Notes: generated from the sequence alone by a model not told the origin. Shown: positions 44,671-55,373, numbered from the stretch's first letter. The stretch: DNA of 64,000 nt from Maribacter stanieri (GCF_900112245.1 NZ_FOYX01000003.1:62001-126000); one strand, 5' to 3'. A program made the numbers and translations.

Positions 44671-46431
44671 TTAATAAGCTGGATCTTGTGTTAATGTAGG
44701 TTGCCCGTCAATAGCTGATCTGTCAATAGCCTCAATAGGAATAGGGAAAAACTCATTCTTGCCCTCTACAAATGATCTACCTTGTAAATAACTTCTCAAT
44801 TGAGATTCACTTGCGATATAAGCATTAAGTGTTTCTGCAGCGATTCCCCAACGTTGAAGATCAAATAAACGGTGTCCTTCCAATGCAAACTCTAATCGAG
44901 TTTCAAATCGTACTGCTTTTCTTGCTACTGCTGGATCTGTCCATGCATCGTCATACGTTGCTATTTCATAATTAGCGGCAGGAGTTCCTTCAACAATTGT
45001 AAAGTCATTACGTTCTGCGCCTTGTGTTGCCCTTGGTACAAAACCAGCAGGGTTAGCAGCTCTTGATCGTATTTCATTTACTAATTCTCTAGCTCTTTCT
45101 AAGTCACCTAATTCAACTTCAGCTTCAGCTAACCATAAATAAATCATGTCTAATCTCATGATTCTATAATTATTGGCAGAAAGATTACCCCAGCCACCTT
45201 GACCAAAAGCTTCTGGCTCTGCCACATGCTTCATTGAAAAGAAAGGTCCTGCATACGTTAAATCACGTACAAAATCAGTTTGGTAAATTTTGAAACCTTT
45301 GTATAATATACCTGGTCTACCAACTGAATGATCTAGTCTAGGATCTAATGTGCCTGTATAGGTAGATAGCGTGGTAGTTTCATCAGTTTCAAACGGAACG
45401 TTAGAATCATTGAAAGTATCCAACATTGGTAATCCATTTTCCGTTTTGTATGCATTAACTAAGTTCTGTGAAGCTTGGTAGAATCCACAGCAGCCCCAAG
45501 GATCAGTGTATGGATGAGCTAACCCAATACCTCTATTAGAAGCACCATCTGCAGCACTACTAATTGCATACTGTACTTCAAAAATTGATTCTGTATTGTT
45601 TCGTGTTCCAACTTTGAAATTATCTTCAAATTTATCCATTAATATAAATGGACCATTGTCAATAATATCATCTAGAATAACCTTTGCTTCACCCAATTTA
45701 GTGGTGTTTGCGTTACCTGCTTCATCCCATCCTTGGTACATTTTTGCTTTTGCTAAAAATGCTTTTGCTGCCCATTTTGTTGGTCTACCAACGTCACTTT
45801 GTGTGGTTGGTAATGTGGCTACCGCTGCCTCAAAATCAGCTTCAATTAGTGGCCAAATTTCTCTGTCATTAGGTATTTTGGTGCTTTCAAGATCATTTAA
45901 TTGAAAATTTGTGTCATCAACATATACAGGTGATCTCCACATTTTTCTAGCCTCAAAATGAAATAATCCTCTTAAAAATCTAGCTTCAGCAATTATTTGA
46001 GCTCTTCTTTCTTCAGATATACCTTCTTCTACCGATGCAAGTGTGGTTAATGTAATATTAGCATTTGCTACACCTTTGTATAAACCTCTCCATTTATCAC
46101 GTATGTGAACGTTAAATGATTGAAAGTCATAAGCTTCTATGAATGATTGTTCTGGTTGATCCCCAGCATCTGTACCTTTTAAAGCATCATCAGAAGCTAT
46201 ATTGAATACCCAACTATGAATATCATTATGCCATGTTTGTCCTTCAAGACCACCACCTGGCACCATGTTATAAGTACCTATAAGTAAGTTTTCAACACCA
46301 TCTGGAGTTGCCACGTCTGCCTCACTAAATTGACCTTCGGGCTGTCTGTCTAAAAACTCATCACTACATGCAACGACAAAAAGGAGTGCTGTAATTAATG
46401 AGGATATATAAATCCAATTTCTCTTTTTCAT
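44671..46431 (-). CDS. RagB/SusD-family nutrient-binding lipoprotein (pair 1)
   Basis: SusD-like proteins are lipoproteins that sit over a SusC channel and capture ligand. From ATG 46431 this 586-residue protein has a lipobox VVAC, the N-terminal SEADVATPDGVENLLIGTYN, ARFLRGLFHFEARKM (the TPR-like core) and the C-terminal RFETRLEFALEGHRLFDLQRWG, the RagB/SusD hallmark, ending PTLTQDPAY. It follows its SusC partner (46457) by 25 bases. The ligand is unknown. Confidence 0.95.
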   Translation of the reverse strand: MKKRNWIYISSLITALLFVVACSDEFLDRQPEGQFSEADVATPDGVENLLIGTYNMVPGGGLEGQTWHNDIHSWVFNIASDDALKGTDAGDQPEQSFIEAYDFQSFNVHIRDKWRGLYKGVANANITLTTLASVEEGISEERRAQIIAEARFLRGLFHFEARKMWRSPVYVDDTNFQLNDLESTKIPNDREIWPLIEADFEAAVATLPTTQSDVGRPTKWAAKAFLAKAKMYQGWDEAGNANTTKLGEAKVILDDIIDNGPFILMDKFEDNFKVGTRNNTESIFEVQYAISSAADGASNRGIGLAHPYTDPWGCCGFYQASQNLVNAYKTENGLPMLDTFNDSNVPFETDETTTLSTYTGTLDPRLDHSVGRPGILYKGFKIYQTDFVRDLTYAGPFFSMKHVAEPEAFGQGGWGNLSANNYRIMRLDMIYLWLAEAEVELGDLERARELVNEIRSRAANPAGFVPRATQGAERNDFTIVEGTPAANYEIATYDDAWTDPAVARKAVRFETRLEFALEGHRLFDLQRWGIAAETLNAYIASESQLRSYLQGRSFVEGKNEFFPIPIEAIDRSAIDGQPTLTQDPAY

Positions 46432-46456
46432 GATATATTTAATTAGCATTTTCAAA

Positions 46457-49400
46457 TTATTTTAAAGTTACATTTAAACCTAAAGTAAATGTACGGGCTA
46501 CAGGTAAACCACCACCATCATAACCTAACGTTAGGTTTCTTCTTGAATCATCAGTATTACTTAATTGTACTTCTGGGTTAAGCCCTGTGTACTTAGTAAA
46601 CGTTACCAAATTTTGACCTTGAACATAAATATTAGCATTAGCAATACCGCCAATAGATTCTAATAAATTTTGATCAAAATTATAAGTAAGCTGTATGTTT
46701 TTCAAACGGAAAAACGAAGCATCTTCAATGAAGTAAGATGAAGGACGACTACTAACAGCATCGTTACGATCCATTATTGGAGTAGTAGCATTTGGATTAG
46801 CCGCTACCCAAGTTGAAGGGTCAGATTGTGGATTTGTTGGTTGCCATGCATCATAAAGTGCTCTTGTTGATTTATTACCTTGAAAGGTATTGAAATCCGC
46901 AAAATAACGAGTGTAGTTAAAGACATCATTACCTTGAGATCCATTACCGAACACATTAAGCGCAAGGTTTTTATAAGTAAGGTTTATGTTTATGCCATAA
47001 GTGAAGTCTGGGTGAGGTGTACCTATTACCGTACGGTCATCATCATTGATTACTCCATCATTATTTACATCTTCAACTTTAAATTTACCAGGAGCGTTGT
47101 AATCTCCGTAAGGAGCCCATGCATCTGCTTCTGCCTGAGATTGGAAAAGACCTAAAGTCTTAAATCCATAAAAGGAAGAAACTGGTAAACCTTCTTGTGT
47201 TATTGATAAGGCAGGAATTCTTTCACTTCGTCCAAAAATACGAATGTTCTCACCACCTAATTCAGTTACTTCATTATCATAAGTTGACCAGTTTACATTT
47301 ACACTATAACCAAAATCACCCTTATCATCACTATAACCTAATCCTAAATCAAGACCTTTATTTACCAATTCACCAACGTTAAAAGAAGGTACGGTTGCTT
47401 GACCTGCAGTATAAGTTGGTGGAACCTCAATCAACATATCAGAGGTTGTACGACTGTAAATGTCCAAGTTGAAATTCACCTTGTTATCAAACATAACGGC
47501 ATCTATACCAAAGTTACCTTGAGTTGTAGTTTCCCATTTAGCATTTGGGTTACCGAAGGCTTGAGTAGAGAACCCTATAGTTGGTGAACCTGTACTGCCG
47601 TCTATTGGGTAGCCACCAGTATTAATATCTGAACGGAAGGTCGTATAGGCATTGTAATCTCCAATTTGTTGGTTACCTGTTTGTCCCCAACCATATCTAA
47701 GTTTTAAGTCATTTATCCATTCAACGCTATCCATAAAGCTCTCGTCAGATGCTCTCCAACCTAAACTAAATGCTGGAAAAACTGCACTATTTGCTGCTTG
47801 TTGAAATCTGGATGAAGAGTCATTTCTTAATGTAACTTGTGCAAGGTATTTACCATCATAATCATAGTTTAATTTTCCGAATTGTGACCATAAAGAATAA
47901 TCTTGCCATACATAACCACGGTTACTTGATGTGGTTGCATCTCCTAAGTCTAAATAACTTATAATATTATTGGTTTCAAATTTGAAACGTTGACGAGATG
48001 CTTCAAAACGCTCCTCAAATTGTTGAATAGATTCAACCCCAACATAGGCAGCGAAATTATGCTTTTCATTAAATGTTTTAGAATAACTTACCGTATTGGT
48101 CCATGTCCATTGATATTCATATTGCTCACGAGCTGTAGAACTATTGATAAAGTTACCTTCTACATATTCTGGTTGTGGTCTTCCAATATCTCTATTTCTT
48201 TCCACTCTACTATCTAAACCAAAACTAGAACGAACACTAATGTTAGGTGTAATGTCATAATTTGCAAAAACATTCCCTAATAAACGTAATCCATATGTAC
48301 GATCGTCCTGGTTTCTAGATAAGCTTGCAAAAGGATTGAAATTGTTACCCAAGTTAGCACCTCTACTTCCTGCAAAGTTACCGGCAATATCATAAATAGG
48401 TAATAGAGGATGATGTTTATACGACCCTTGAACAGGACCTTGTTCATCAAAATTATTTACAACGCCTTTTTTGTTTTCAAAAGAAGCGGTAAAATTTTCA
48501 CCTAAAGTTAATTTTTGGCTTAGAGCTTTAAATTCTGTATTTGCTCTAATAGATACTCTATTGTAATCAGAAAATTTAATAATTTCTGATTGCTCAAAAT
48601 AGTTTAAACTAAAAGCATATCGTGCATTTTCAGTAGCACCCGAGGCAGAAAGATTATGACTCATTATAGGAGCGGAACGTGTTATGGCATCCCACCAATT
48701 TGTATCTGCCGATTCTGTGATTGCATAGATATTATCTGGTGTCAAAGAATATAAACTTGGGTCAGTACCATCATCACCAGCATTTGCTCCACTTGGAAAA
48801 ACAAAATCTGGAATAGTTACTTCTCCATTTGGTCCATAGCTATATTGACCGTGACTTGGTGTTACACCAGCGTATAAGTCAGCTAAATATAAATATTCAC
48901 CCAAATCTGCTGCGTTTAAAGCATCAACATCCTCTGCCGCAGATTGTATTCCATAAAAGGTATTGTAGGTAATTTGTGGTTTGCCCATTTTACCTTTTTT
49001 TGTGGTAATGATGATTACCCCATTAGCAGCTCTAGAACCGTAAATAGATGCGGCAGAGGCATCTTTTAAAACCTGTAATGATTCTATATCATTTGGGTTT
49101 AGGTTAGATTGTGTCTGAGAAGGAACCCCATCAATAATATATAATGGGTCATTGTTTCCTAAGGTACCAAAACCTCTAATACGCACGGTAGCTTCACCAC
49201 CAGCTCTTGCGTCGTTAACAATATTTACACCAGCAGCCCTACCTTGAAGTTGTTGGGCGAAGGTTGTTGCCGGAATAGCTAAAAGGTCATCCGTATCAAC
49301 TACAGTTACTGCACCGGTCAAGTCTTTTTTCGCTTGAGTGCCGTAGCCAGTTACTACTACTTCATCTAACTTACTGGCATCTTCCTGAAGAGTAACGCTA

Positions 49401-49756
49401 ATAGTTGTTTGATTGTCAATAGCAACCTCCATGGTTTTAAAGCCAATATAGCTAATTACTAGTGTCGCGTTACTTGGTGCGTCAATAGTATAATTCCCAT
49501 CAAAATCGGTTTGGGTACCGTTAGTTGTACCTTTTACAAGTACACTAGCCCCTGGCAAGGGACCCATTTCATCTGAAACCGTTCCTGTAACGGTATTTTG
49601 AACAATTGTTAGTTTAACTTCCTCGGAAGTTGTTAATTTCTCATTTGCAACGATTTCTTGCGTGCAAATACAAGCTAAAATCAGTAGAAATCCGTTGCTT
49701 AGGAATGATGAGCGTCCTTTGGATTTCACTGATTTAAAATCTAATTTTTGATTCAT
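46457..49756 (-). CDS. SusC/RagA-family TonB-linked outer membrane transporter (pair 1)
   Basis: A 1099-residue TonB-dependent receptor. After the signal peptide comes a carboxypeptidase-like regulatory domain (TGTVSDEMGPLPGASVLVKG, about 58-130), a plug domain (LQGRAAGVNIV, VRIRGFGTLGNNDPLYIIDG) and a barrel ending ARTFTLGLNVTLK. There is no N-terminal STN signalling domain, so direct control of an anti-sigma factor is not expected. ATG 49756 is chosen since MNQKLDFKSVKSKGRSSF aligns with the paralogue's MSQKRDYTLMKSRKRSSF; the frame is open up to 49795. It imports an unknown ligand with the SusD partner. Confidence 0.95.
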   Translation of the reverse strand: MNQKLDFKSVKSKGRSSFLSNGFLLILACICTQEIVANEKLTTSEEVKLTIVQNTVTGTVSDEMGPLPGASVLVKGTTNGTQTDFDGNYTIDAPSNATLVISYIGFKTMEVAIDNQTTISVTLQEDASKLDEVVVTGYGTQAKKDLTGAVTVVDTDDLLAIPATTFAQQLQGRAAGVNIVNDARAGGEATVRIRGFGTLGNNDPLYIIDGVPSQTQSNLNPNDIESLQVLKDASAASIYGSRAANGVIIITTKKGKMGKPQITYNTFYGIQSAAEDVDALNAADLGEYLYLADLYAGVTPSHGQYSYGPNGEVTIPDFVFPSGANAGDDGTDPSLYSLTPDNIYAITESADTNWWDAITRSAPIMSHNLSASGATENARYAFSLNYFEQSEIIKFSDYNRVSIRANTEFKALSQKLTLGENFTASFENKKGVVNNFDEQGPVQGSYKHHPLLPIYDIAGNFAGSRGANLGNNFNPFASLSRNQDDRTYGLRLLGNVFANYDITPNISVRSSFGLDSRVERNRDIGRPQPEYVEGNFINSSTAREQYEYQWTWTNTVSYSKTFNEKHNFAAYVGVESIQQFEERFEASRQRFKFETNNIISYLDLGDATTSSNRGYVWQDYSLWSQFGKLNYDYDGKYLAQVTLRNDSSSRFQQAANSAVFPAFSLGWRASDESFMDSVEWINDLKLRYGWGQTGNQQIGDYNAYTTFRSDINTGGYPIDGSTGSPTIGFSTQAFGNPNAKWETTTQGNFGIDAVMFDNKVNFNLDIYSRTTSDMLIEVPPTYTAGQATVPSFNVGELVNKGLDLGLGYSDDKGDFGYSVNVNWSTYDNEVTELGGENIRIFGRSERIPALSITQEGLPVSSFYGFKTLGLFQSQAEADAWAPYGDYNAPGKFKVEDVNNDGVINDDDRTVIGTPHPDFTYGININLTYKNLALNVFGNGSQGNDVFNYTRYFADFNTFQGNKSTRALYDAWQPTNPQSDPSTWVAANPNATTPIMDRNDAVSSRPSSYFIEDASFFRLKNIQLTYNFDQNLLESIGGIANANIYVQGQNLVTFTKYTGLNPEVQLSNTDDSRRNLTLGYDGGGLPVARTFTLGLNVTLK

Positions 49757-50083
49757 AATAAGTGGTTGTTTAGTTAATTGTTGAATTATTATCAATTCTT
49801 AATGTGTGTTAAGAATTACATAATATTTATATAATATTAGTTAATATTATATCAAATAACCAGTATAAATGCTAAATTTTTAAGAAAAATACACTTATGT
49901 GTTGATAAGTGTTACTTATCGATTTGGAGGTGTTGTCTGTCGTTAGTATTGGAAGTATCCTATTGCACTTTTCATCTTTTTTGGTATCTTAAAATATGCA
50001 ATTAGAGGTATTTGTGTTAAAATATTTTGCTTTTGTAATTATAGAACACAGTATTTTTTTAGTTATTAGGAAATTTTTAATGA
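49757..50083. other. Intergenic region upstream of SusC pair 1
   Basis: No gene is supported here. The region is very AT-rich, carries the repeats at 49891-49920 and must hold the promoter of the SusC/SusD operon, though I find no clear TAnnTTTG box on the minus strand. The right end holds the terminator of the FG-GAP gene at 50084-50130. Confidence 0.6.
49891..49920. repeat. Overlapping inverted repeats upstream of SusC pair 1
   Basis: ACACTTAT (49891-49898) and ATAAGTGT (49905-49912) are inverted with a 6-base spacer. GATAAGT (49904-49910) and ACTTATC (49914-49920) are inverted with a 3-base spacer. The middle arm is shared, so the three copies of ACTTAT/ATAAGT can form two alternative hairpins or a multi-site operator about 135-165 bases upstream of the start codon. 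Confidence 0.75.
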
Positions 50084-50130
50084 AAAGAAATCGGCTGGCA
50101 CATTTTAAAAATATGCCAGCCGATTTCTTT
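50084..50130 (-). terminator. Terminator after the FG-GAP/ASPIC lipoprotein gene
   Basis: AAAGAAATCGGCTGGCA and TGCCAGCCGATTTCTTT are perfect 17-base reverse complements around a 13-base loop. It lies about 17 bases beyond the stop of the leftward gene. Confidence 0.85.
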
Positions 50131-50146
50131 AGTTTAGTTGCAACTT

Positions 50147-53100
50147 TTAGTTCTTCTGAAATACCCGAACAGAGTCTCTATTCTGAGTAACGACATAGTA
50201 TGGATAATTTTCTTTGTTACTTTTAACGGTAGCTATACTTTTTGAATCGCCTGGTACTAAAAATCCGCTTTCTTGAGTAGGTATCGTTTTAAAATTTCCT
50301 TTGCCATCATTCTTTAATAATAAGCCGTTGAATGCGTCATATCGTCCTATAAAAACTTCATTTCCAAAATCGTTACCAACTAATAAGATATCTTCATTGC
50401 CGTCATTATTATAATCTAATGTTGCAATTCCGTTGATTGGAGCAACTTGTGCTTCTATTGGAAGTAGTTTGTAATTAAATTTTCCACCACCAAGGTTTTC
50501 GATATATATACTTTTATCGAAATTGATAGTCAGTTTTTCAACTCCGTCTAGTTCTTCATCTGTAAAAAGTGTCGTTTGTGTTGTATTTGCATAATCTTTA
50601 TATAAATTAAATTTTGATCTAAATAATGGACTTTGCCCAAATAGGTCTCCTCCAAAATTAACAGGAGCAGAGATATAAGTGGTATCAGAGTAGTTTTTTT
50701 TCAAGTATGCAAAAGCTATTGGGTCTACAGTTCCATTCTTGTCAAAATCCTTATAAAGCACATCTACGGGTTTGTTTTTATTTGGCTGGAAAATATTGTT
50801 GTTTCCTAGATTGCCTACTATGAAATCTATGTCTCCATCATTGTCAAAATCATGAGCTTTAATATTTTGCCACCATCCAAATAAATGATCAAGCCCTGTT
50901 TCTTTAACAGTTTTAAACCCGCTCTCTTCATTTTTAAAGAATGTAATAGGCATATATTCTCCTACTACTATTAAGTCTAACCTGTCATCATTATCAAAAT
51001 CTAGCCAAATTGCATCCGTTAACATTCCAATATTCCTTAATTCTGGAGCTAACGTGTCTGTTACGTCTTTTAAAACTCCTTTTTCATTAACCAATAAGAA
51101 ACTTTTTTCTGCAATTGGAAATTTTGCAAATGGGGTTCTACCTCCAATAAATAAATCTGTATATCCATCATTATTGAAATCACCTGCCGTTACAATAGAT
51201 CCACTAGCTTGTATAACTGGCATTTTGTCTTTGCTCAATTTAAAGTTACCTTTTCCATCATTGATCATTAGGCGATCAGTGTAAAATTCTAACCCTTTCA
51301 TGAACTCATTACTTCCAGATACTAAGTAAAGGTCTAAATCACCATCGTTGTCAAGGTCAAATAAAACCATACTTTCTTCTTCAAACGTTTTATTATAAAC
51401 ATCAGTAAATAGGGGAGTGTTAGAAAAAATTCCAGCTTTATCTTGTGTAAATAGTCGCGGAGAGGCACCAGAAGAGCTTCCAATTATAAAATCCTCATAA
51501 CCATCACCATTAATGTCACCCTTTACAATACATGGACCGTTTTGGGTTAGTTTTTTAGGTAAAATTCGCTGAACATTAAAATCAACCATATCCAGTTCAT
51601 CATGAGCATAAGCAATACCAATATCATTTGATATTTCTTCAAATATTGGAGAATACTCCTTTTTCGCTAGGGGAAAAATTAATGTGTTTGAAGTTATTTC
51701 GCTTGCATTATTATAATCTAAGTTAATGGTAGTGTCTATACTTAATTGATCTATTTTTTGATACTTACCATCTGGCCATACTATTTCTAAAGATGCAACT
51801 TGGTTTTTATCATTCAACCCAAAATGAATAACATCATCTACACTAGACATGTATCCTCTGGTAAGATATTGCTCATGGTATTGAAACTCCTCTTCATTTG
51901 TTCTTAATACTATTTTAGAGCCAATTCCATTTTTATTATGATTTAAACCACTAAGCTTTACTTTTAAAAAGTGTGAATTCGTCTTTTCTGCATTATTAGT
52001 ATTGTTTTGGAAAAGAAATGCTTCGTCATTTATGTTGTTGACCACATAATCTAAATCACCATCATTATCAAAATCACAATACGCTGCACCATTAGAAAAT
52101 GAAGGTATATCTAAGCCCCAGTCATTGCTTGAATCATTGAAAGTGCCCTTTTTAGTATTCTGAAATGAATAATTTGGAATTTTAACTACCGGTATAGAAT
52201 CAAGTATTTGACTTGGACTTAAAAATCTACGTACGTTAAAATTAAACTCTCCAAAATCCAAGTCGGTAATGTCTCTTGGAAATCCGTTGGTAATGAATAA
52301 ATCCTTGTAACCATCATTGTCTGCATCAAAAAATAGGGGAGACCAGCTCCAATCTGTTCTAGATACTCCGGCTAATAAACCTATTTCACTATATGGCACA
52401 TTTGGTCCTTGGCCAACTTGTAACATGTTACGCATATATTGGTGGCTGTAACCATACCTTTTGTTCATGACATAGTCATTATATTTTGTATCTCGTATGG
52501 TAGTTTTTAGTCTGTAATTTGTTTCTCCTAACATATCTAAAGTGATGATATCTAAATATCCGTCATTGTTAAAATCGGAAATATCATTACCCATAGAAAA
52601 TTTACTTTGATGCTTTATTAAATCATCTATATTGTTGTTAAAAGTCCCGTCTTGATTATTAATATATAGGATGTCATTGGTGAGGTAATCATTACTCACA
52701 TAAATATCTGACCAACCATCATTGTTAATATCAGATATGGCAATACCTAAACCATAACCTTCTATGGTTATGCCTGCTTCAATAGTTACATCTGTAAATG
52801 TGTTGTCTCCGTTGTTGTGATATAAACGGTCATTACTTAGTGCAGAACCATCCGTTATTTTCTTTCTATAATTGGAAGGGAGAACATGAACGTCAACGTT
52901 ATTTAATACATATAGGTCTAGTAGTCCATCTTTATCATAATCAAAGAAAGTAGCGTTCATACTATTGCCCGTATCTGCGATACCGTACTCTTTAGCTAAT
53001 TCTTTAAAAACAGGAACTCCGTTTTCGTCTAGTCCTTGATTTACAAAGAGCATATTAGCTTTGTCTTCTTCCGATGGATACATGGCTGCACATATATAGA

Positions 53101-53479
53101 TATCTAAAAAGCCATCATTATTTATATCTACTACAGCTACACCGGTTTTCCATTTACTTTTTGCGGCTGTTCCACTTTTTTCTGTTACATCGTTAAATTT
53201 TAGATCACCTTTATTTAGATAAAGTTTATTACTGACTTGATTTCCGGTAAAAAATAAATCTGGTTTATCATCATTGTTAAAATCACCAATGGCAACACCG
53301 CCACCATTAAATATATATTCACTGGTAAGAATATTAAAACTATCTGTCTCTACTATTTTATTAATGAAAGTTATGCCTGAGTCGTCAGAATCAACTTTAG
53401 AAAATAGTTTAGGATCTGTTTTGTTGCAAGAAGAAAGTGTTATTAAAACGAGTAACGAAAGTGATAAAATATTTTTCAT
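50147..53479 (-). CDS. FG-GAP/VCBS-repeat lipoprotein with ASPIC/UnbV domain (CRTAC1-like)
   Basis: A 1110-residue lipoprotein (lipobox SSC, Cys19) with about fourteen calcium-binding FG-GAP loops of the form D-x-N-x-D-G-x-x-D (DINNDGFLDIYI, DFDNDGDLDYVV and others) that build two seven-bladed propeller units. Between them an ASPIC/UnbV domain (about 495-590; SHFLKVKLSGLNHNKNGIGSKI, EIVWPDGKYQKID). Proteins of this type occur with SusCD systems in marine Bacteroidota and may bind ligand at the surface; the role is not established. It stands between the two SusCD pairs, with its own terminator. Confidence 0.9.
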   Translation of the reverse strand: MKNILSLSLLVLITLSSCNKTDPKLFSKVDSDDSGITFINKIVETDSFNILTSEYIFNGGGVAIGDFNNDDKPDLFFTGNQVSNKLYLNKGDLKFNDVTEKSGTAAKSKWKTGVAVVDINNDGFLDIYICAAMYPSEEDKANMLFVNQGLDENGVPVFKELAKEYGIADTGNSMNATFFDYDKDGLLDLYVLNNVDVHVLPSNYRKKITDGSALSNDRLYHNNGDNTFTDVTIEAGITIEGYGLGIAISDINNDGWSDIYVSNDYLTNDILYINNQDGTFNNNIDDLIKHQSKFSMGNDISDFNNDGYLDIITLDMLGETNYRLKTTIRDTKYNDYVMNKRYGYSHQYMRNMLQVGQGPNVPYSEIGLLAGVSRTDWSWSPLFFDADNDGYKDLFITNGFPRDITDLDFGEFNFNVRRFLSPSQILDSIPVVKIPNYSFQNTKKGTFNDSSNDWGLDIPSFSNGAAYCDFDNDGDLDYVVNNINDEAFLFQNNTNNAEKTNSHFLKVKLSGLNHNKNGIGSKIVLRTNEEEFQYHEQYLTRGYMSSVDDVIHFGLNDKNQVASLEIVWPDGKYQKIDQLSIDTTINLDYNNASEITSNTLIFPLAKKEYSPIFEEISNDIGIAYAHDELDMVDFNVQRILPKKLTQNGPCIVKGDINGDGYEDFIIGSSSGASPRLFTQDKAGIFSNTPLFTDVYNKTFEEESMVLFDLDNDGDLDLYLVSGSNEFMKGLEFYTDRLMINDGKGNFKLSKDKMPVIQASGSIVTAGDFNNDGYTDLFIGGRTPFAKFPIAEKSFLLVNEKGVLKDVTDTLAPELRNIGMLTDAIWLDFDNDDRLDLIVVGEYMPITFFKNEESGFKTVKETGLDHLFGWWQNIKAHDFDNDGDIDFIVGNLGNNNIFQPNKNKPVDVLYKDFDKNGTVDPIAFAYLKKNYSDTTYISAPVNFGGDLFGQSPLFRSKFNLYKDYANTTQTTLFTDEELDGVEKLTINFDKSIYIENLGGGKFNYKLLPIEAQVAPINGIATLDYNNDGNEDILLVGNDFGNEVFIGRYDAFNGLLLKNDGKGNFKTIPTQESGFLVPGDSKSIATVKSNKENYPYYVVTQNRDSVRVFQKN

Positions 53480-53583
53480 GCTGATAGGGAAGAGTGGTAG
53501 TTGAATACTTTATTGGACTATAAATTATAGACAAATAAAAAGTGATTTGTTTTGTTGATTTTGATAGGCTTAAAGATAATAAA

Positions 53584-53613
53584 AAAGAGGCTGTTTGTTG
53601 AAACAGCCTCTTT
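53584..53613 (-). terminator. Terminator after SusD pair 2
   Basis: AAAGAGGCTGTTT and AAACAGCCTCTTT form a perfect 13-pair stem around GTTG, with an A/T-rich tail. It separates SusD pair 2 from the FG-GAP gene, so the latter must have its own promoter within 53480-53583 or rely on readthrough. Confidence 0.8.
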
Positions 53614-53647
53614 CTTTGTACTAAGAATAATTGAATATTATTTTTAA

Positions 53648-55369
53648 TTAATATCCAGGATTTTGAGTTAAAACTCCACCACTTTGATCAATCGCGTTGA
53701 TTGGAATAGGGAATAAATCAAATTTTTCAGTGTAAGTTCCAAAACGACCGTAGTTAGACTGAGAAATATCTTCAGCCTCTCTTGCTATATAAGCATTGAT
53801 AGTTTCTTGAGCTATACCCCATCTTCTTAAGTCAAAAAGTCTATGACCTTCCATACCAAATTCTAAACGACGCTCAAAACGAACAGCATCACGTGCGAAT
53901 TCTTGAGTAGCAAAAGTACCATAAGGCTCTATTTGATAGTTAGCAGCAGCAGCATCTCCAGCTTCGTTTTGAACATAAGTCATACTTTTTGCTCTTTCTC
54001 TAACTTGGTTTACATAACTTAAAGCTAATGGTAAATCTGGAGTAGATTTTTCAACAGCAGCTTCTGCAGCCATTAAAAGAACATCTGCAAAACGCATTAC
54101 GTTGTAATTGATACCAGACCAGTCTGATCCCCAACCACCCGTACCACGGTTGGCATCTACTTCATCAGCTTGATAAATATTCTTCTTAGGAAGGTATGGT
54201 CCAGATATATCTGTAAAACCAGCTCTAATCCACTCTTTACCTGGGTTAAGACCAAATCCGTTATAATCTATACCTCTTCTAGAAACTGTATAATCTAATC
54301 TTGGATCTAAAGGACCTTCAAAAGGAGTAAAATCTGTTGGTGTTTCACCATCTTCTTCAAAAGAAGCCAAGCCATAATCACTAGTAACATCTGTGTCATA
54401 GTAGTTATTCAATAAAGGAAGTCCAGTACCATCTGTTTGGTAAATGTTTACCAAATCTTGAGTTGGTTGATAGAAACCACAACAAGTACCTAATGGTCCA
54501 CCACCAGGAAAGTTTAATGTACCTGCACCGTTACCATTGAAAGAACGACCGTCATCTGATACAAACTGAATAGCGAACATAGATTCAGAACTGTTTTCTC
54601 CAGCAAAGTTGAAATTATTAACAAATTCTGGGTTCAAAGAATATGGACCTTCAGAAGCTACATTGTTTAACAATGTAAATGCATCATCCCATTTTTCTTG
54701 ATATAAGTAAGCTTTACCAAGAAACGCCTCAGCAATCCATGAGTTAGCTCTACCGTTTACAACATCAGAACTTAACAAGCTCATTGCTTCTTGGAAATCA
54801 GCTTCAATCTGAGCCCAAATAGGACCTGGATTTGGTTGATTAAATTCTTTATTGGTTAAATTTTCAACTGAAATAAATGGAACGTTTCCATAAAATTTCT
54901 GAAGTTCAAAATTATAATAACCTCTTAAGAAAAGTGCTTCACCTCTTTGTTGTGAAAAATCTCCATCAGGAATCTGACTGATTAATTCAAGAACAGCATT
55001 ACATCTATTTACACCCCCAAAAAGAGCACTCCATCTACCTAAAAACCAGCTATTACCTGTTTGCCAATCTAAAGTTTCTAATTGAAACAGTTCAGTATTA
55101 TCACTATCGGTACTACCTCTATGTGCATCATCTGCAATTACATCGGTCCACCAGTTATCACCACCTGCAGAAACACCTTCACCTTGACGGTTAATACGTT
55201 CTCCATCCAATACAGAATAAGCAGCGGTTAATTTTAAGTCAACACCAGTGGCATTTTGTAATGCTTCATCTGAAAGAGCTCCTGTTGGAGCAATTTCGGT
55301 AAAGTCATCACTACATGCACCTAGCATCATGCATGTGAGTATAGTTGAATAAATTAATTTCTTTTTCAT
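53648..55369 (-). CDS. RagB/SusD-family nutrient-binding lipoprotein (pair 2)
   Basis: A 573-residue SusD-like lipoprotein (lipobox GACS, Cys19) with EALFLRGYYNFELQKFYGN (TPR-like core, about 144-162), the C-terminal RFERRLEFGMEGHRLFDLRRWG and the end AIDQSGGVLTQNPGY. It shares the Cys-Cys-Gly-Phe-Tyr-Gln (TCCGFYQPTQDLVN) block with pair 1 (GCCGFYQASQNLVN), so the two bind related ligands or share recent ancestry. It begins four bases after its SusC partner. Confidence 0.95.
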   Translation of the reverse strand: MKKKLIYSTILTCMMLGACSDDFTEIAPTGALSDEALQNATGVDLKLTAAYSVLDGERINRQGEGVSAGGDNWWTDVIADDAHRGSTDSDNTELFQLETLDWQTGNSWFLGRWSALFGGVNRCNAVLELISQIPDGDFSQQRGEALFLRGYYNFELQKFYGNVPFISVENLTNKEFNQPNPGPIWAQIEADFQEAMSLLSSDVVNGRANSWIAEAFLGKAYLYQEKWDDAFTLLNNVASEGPYSLNPEFVNNFNFAGENSSESMFAIQFVSDDGRSFNGNGAGTLNFPGGGPLGTCCGFYQPTQDLVNIYQTDGTGLPLLNNYYDTDVTSDYGLASFEEDGETPTDFTPFEGPLDPRLDYTVSRRGIDYNGFGLNPGKEWIRAGFTDISGPYLPKKNIYQADEVDANRGTGGWGSDWSGINYNVMRFADVLLMAAEAAVEKSTPDLPLALSYVNQVRERAKSMTYVQNEAGDAAAANYQIEPYGTFATQEFARDAVRFERRLEFGMEGHRLFDLRRWGIAQETINAYIAREAEDISQSNYGRFGTYTEKFDLFPIPINAIDQSGGVLTQNPGY

Positions 55370-55373
55370 TTTT

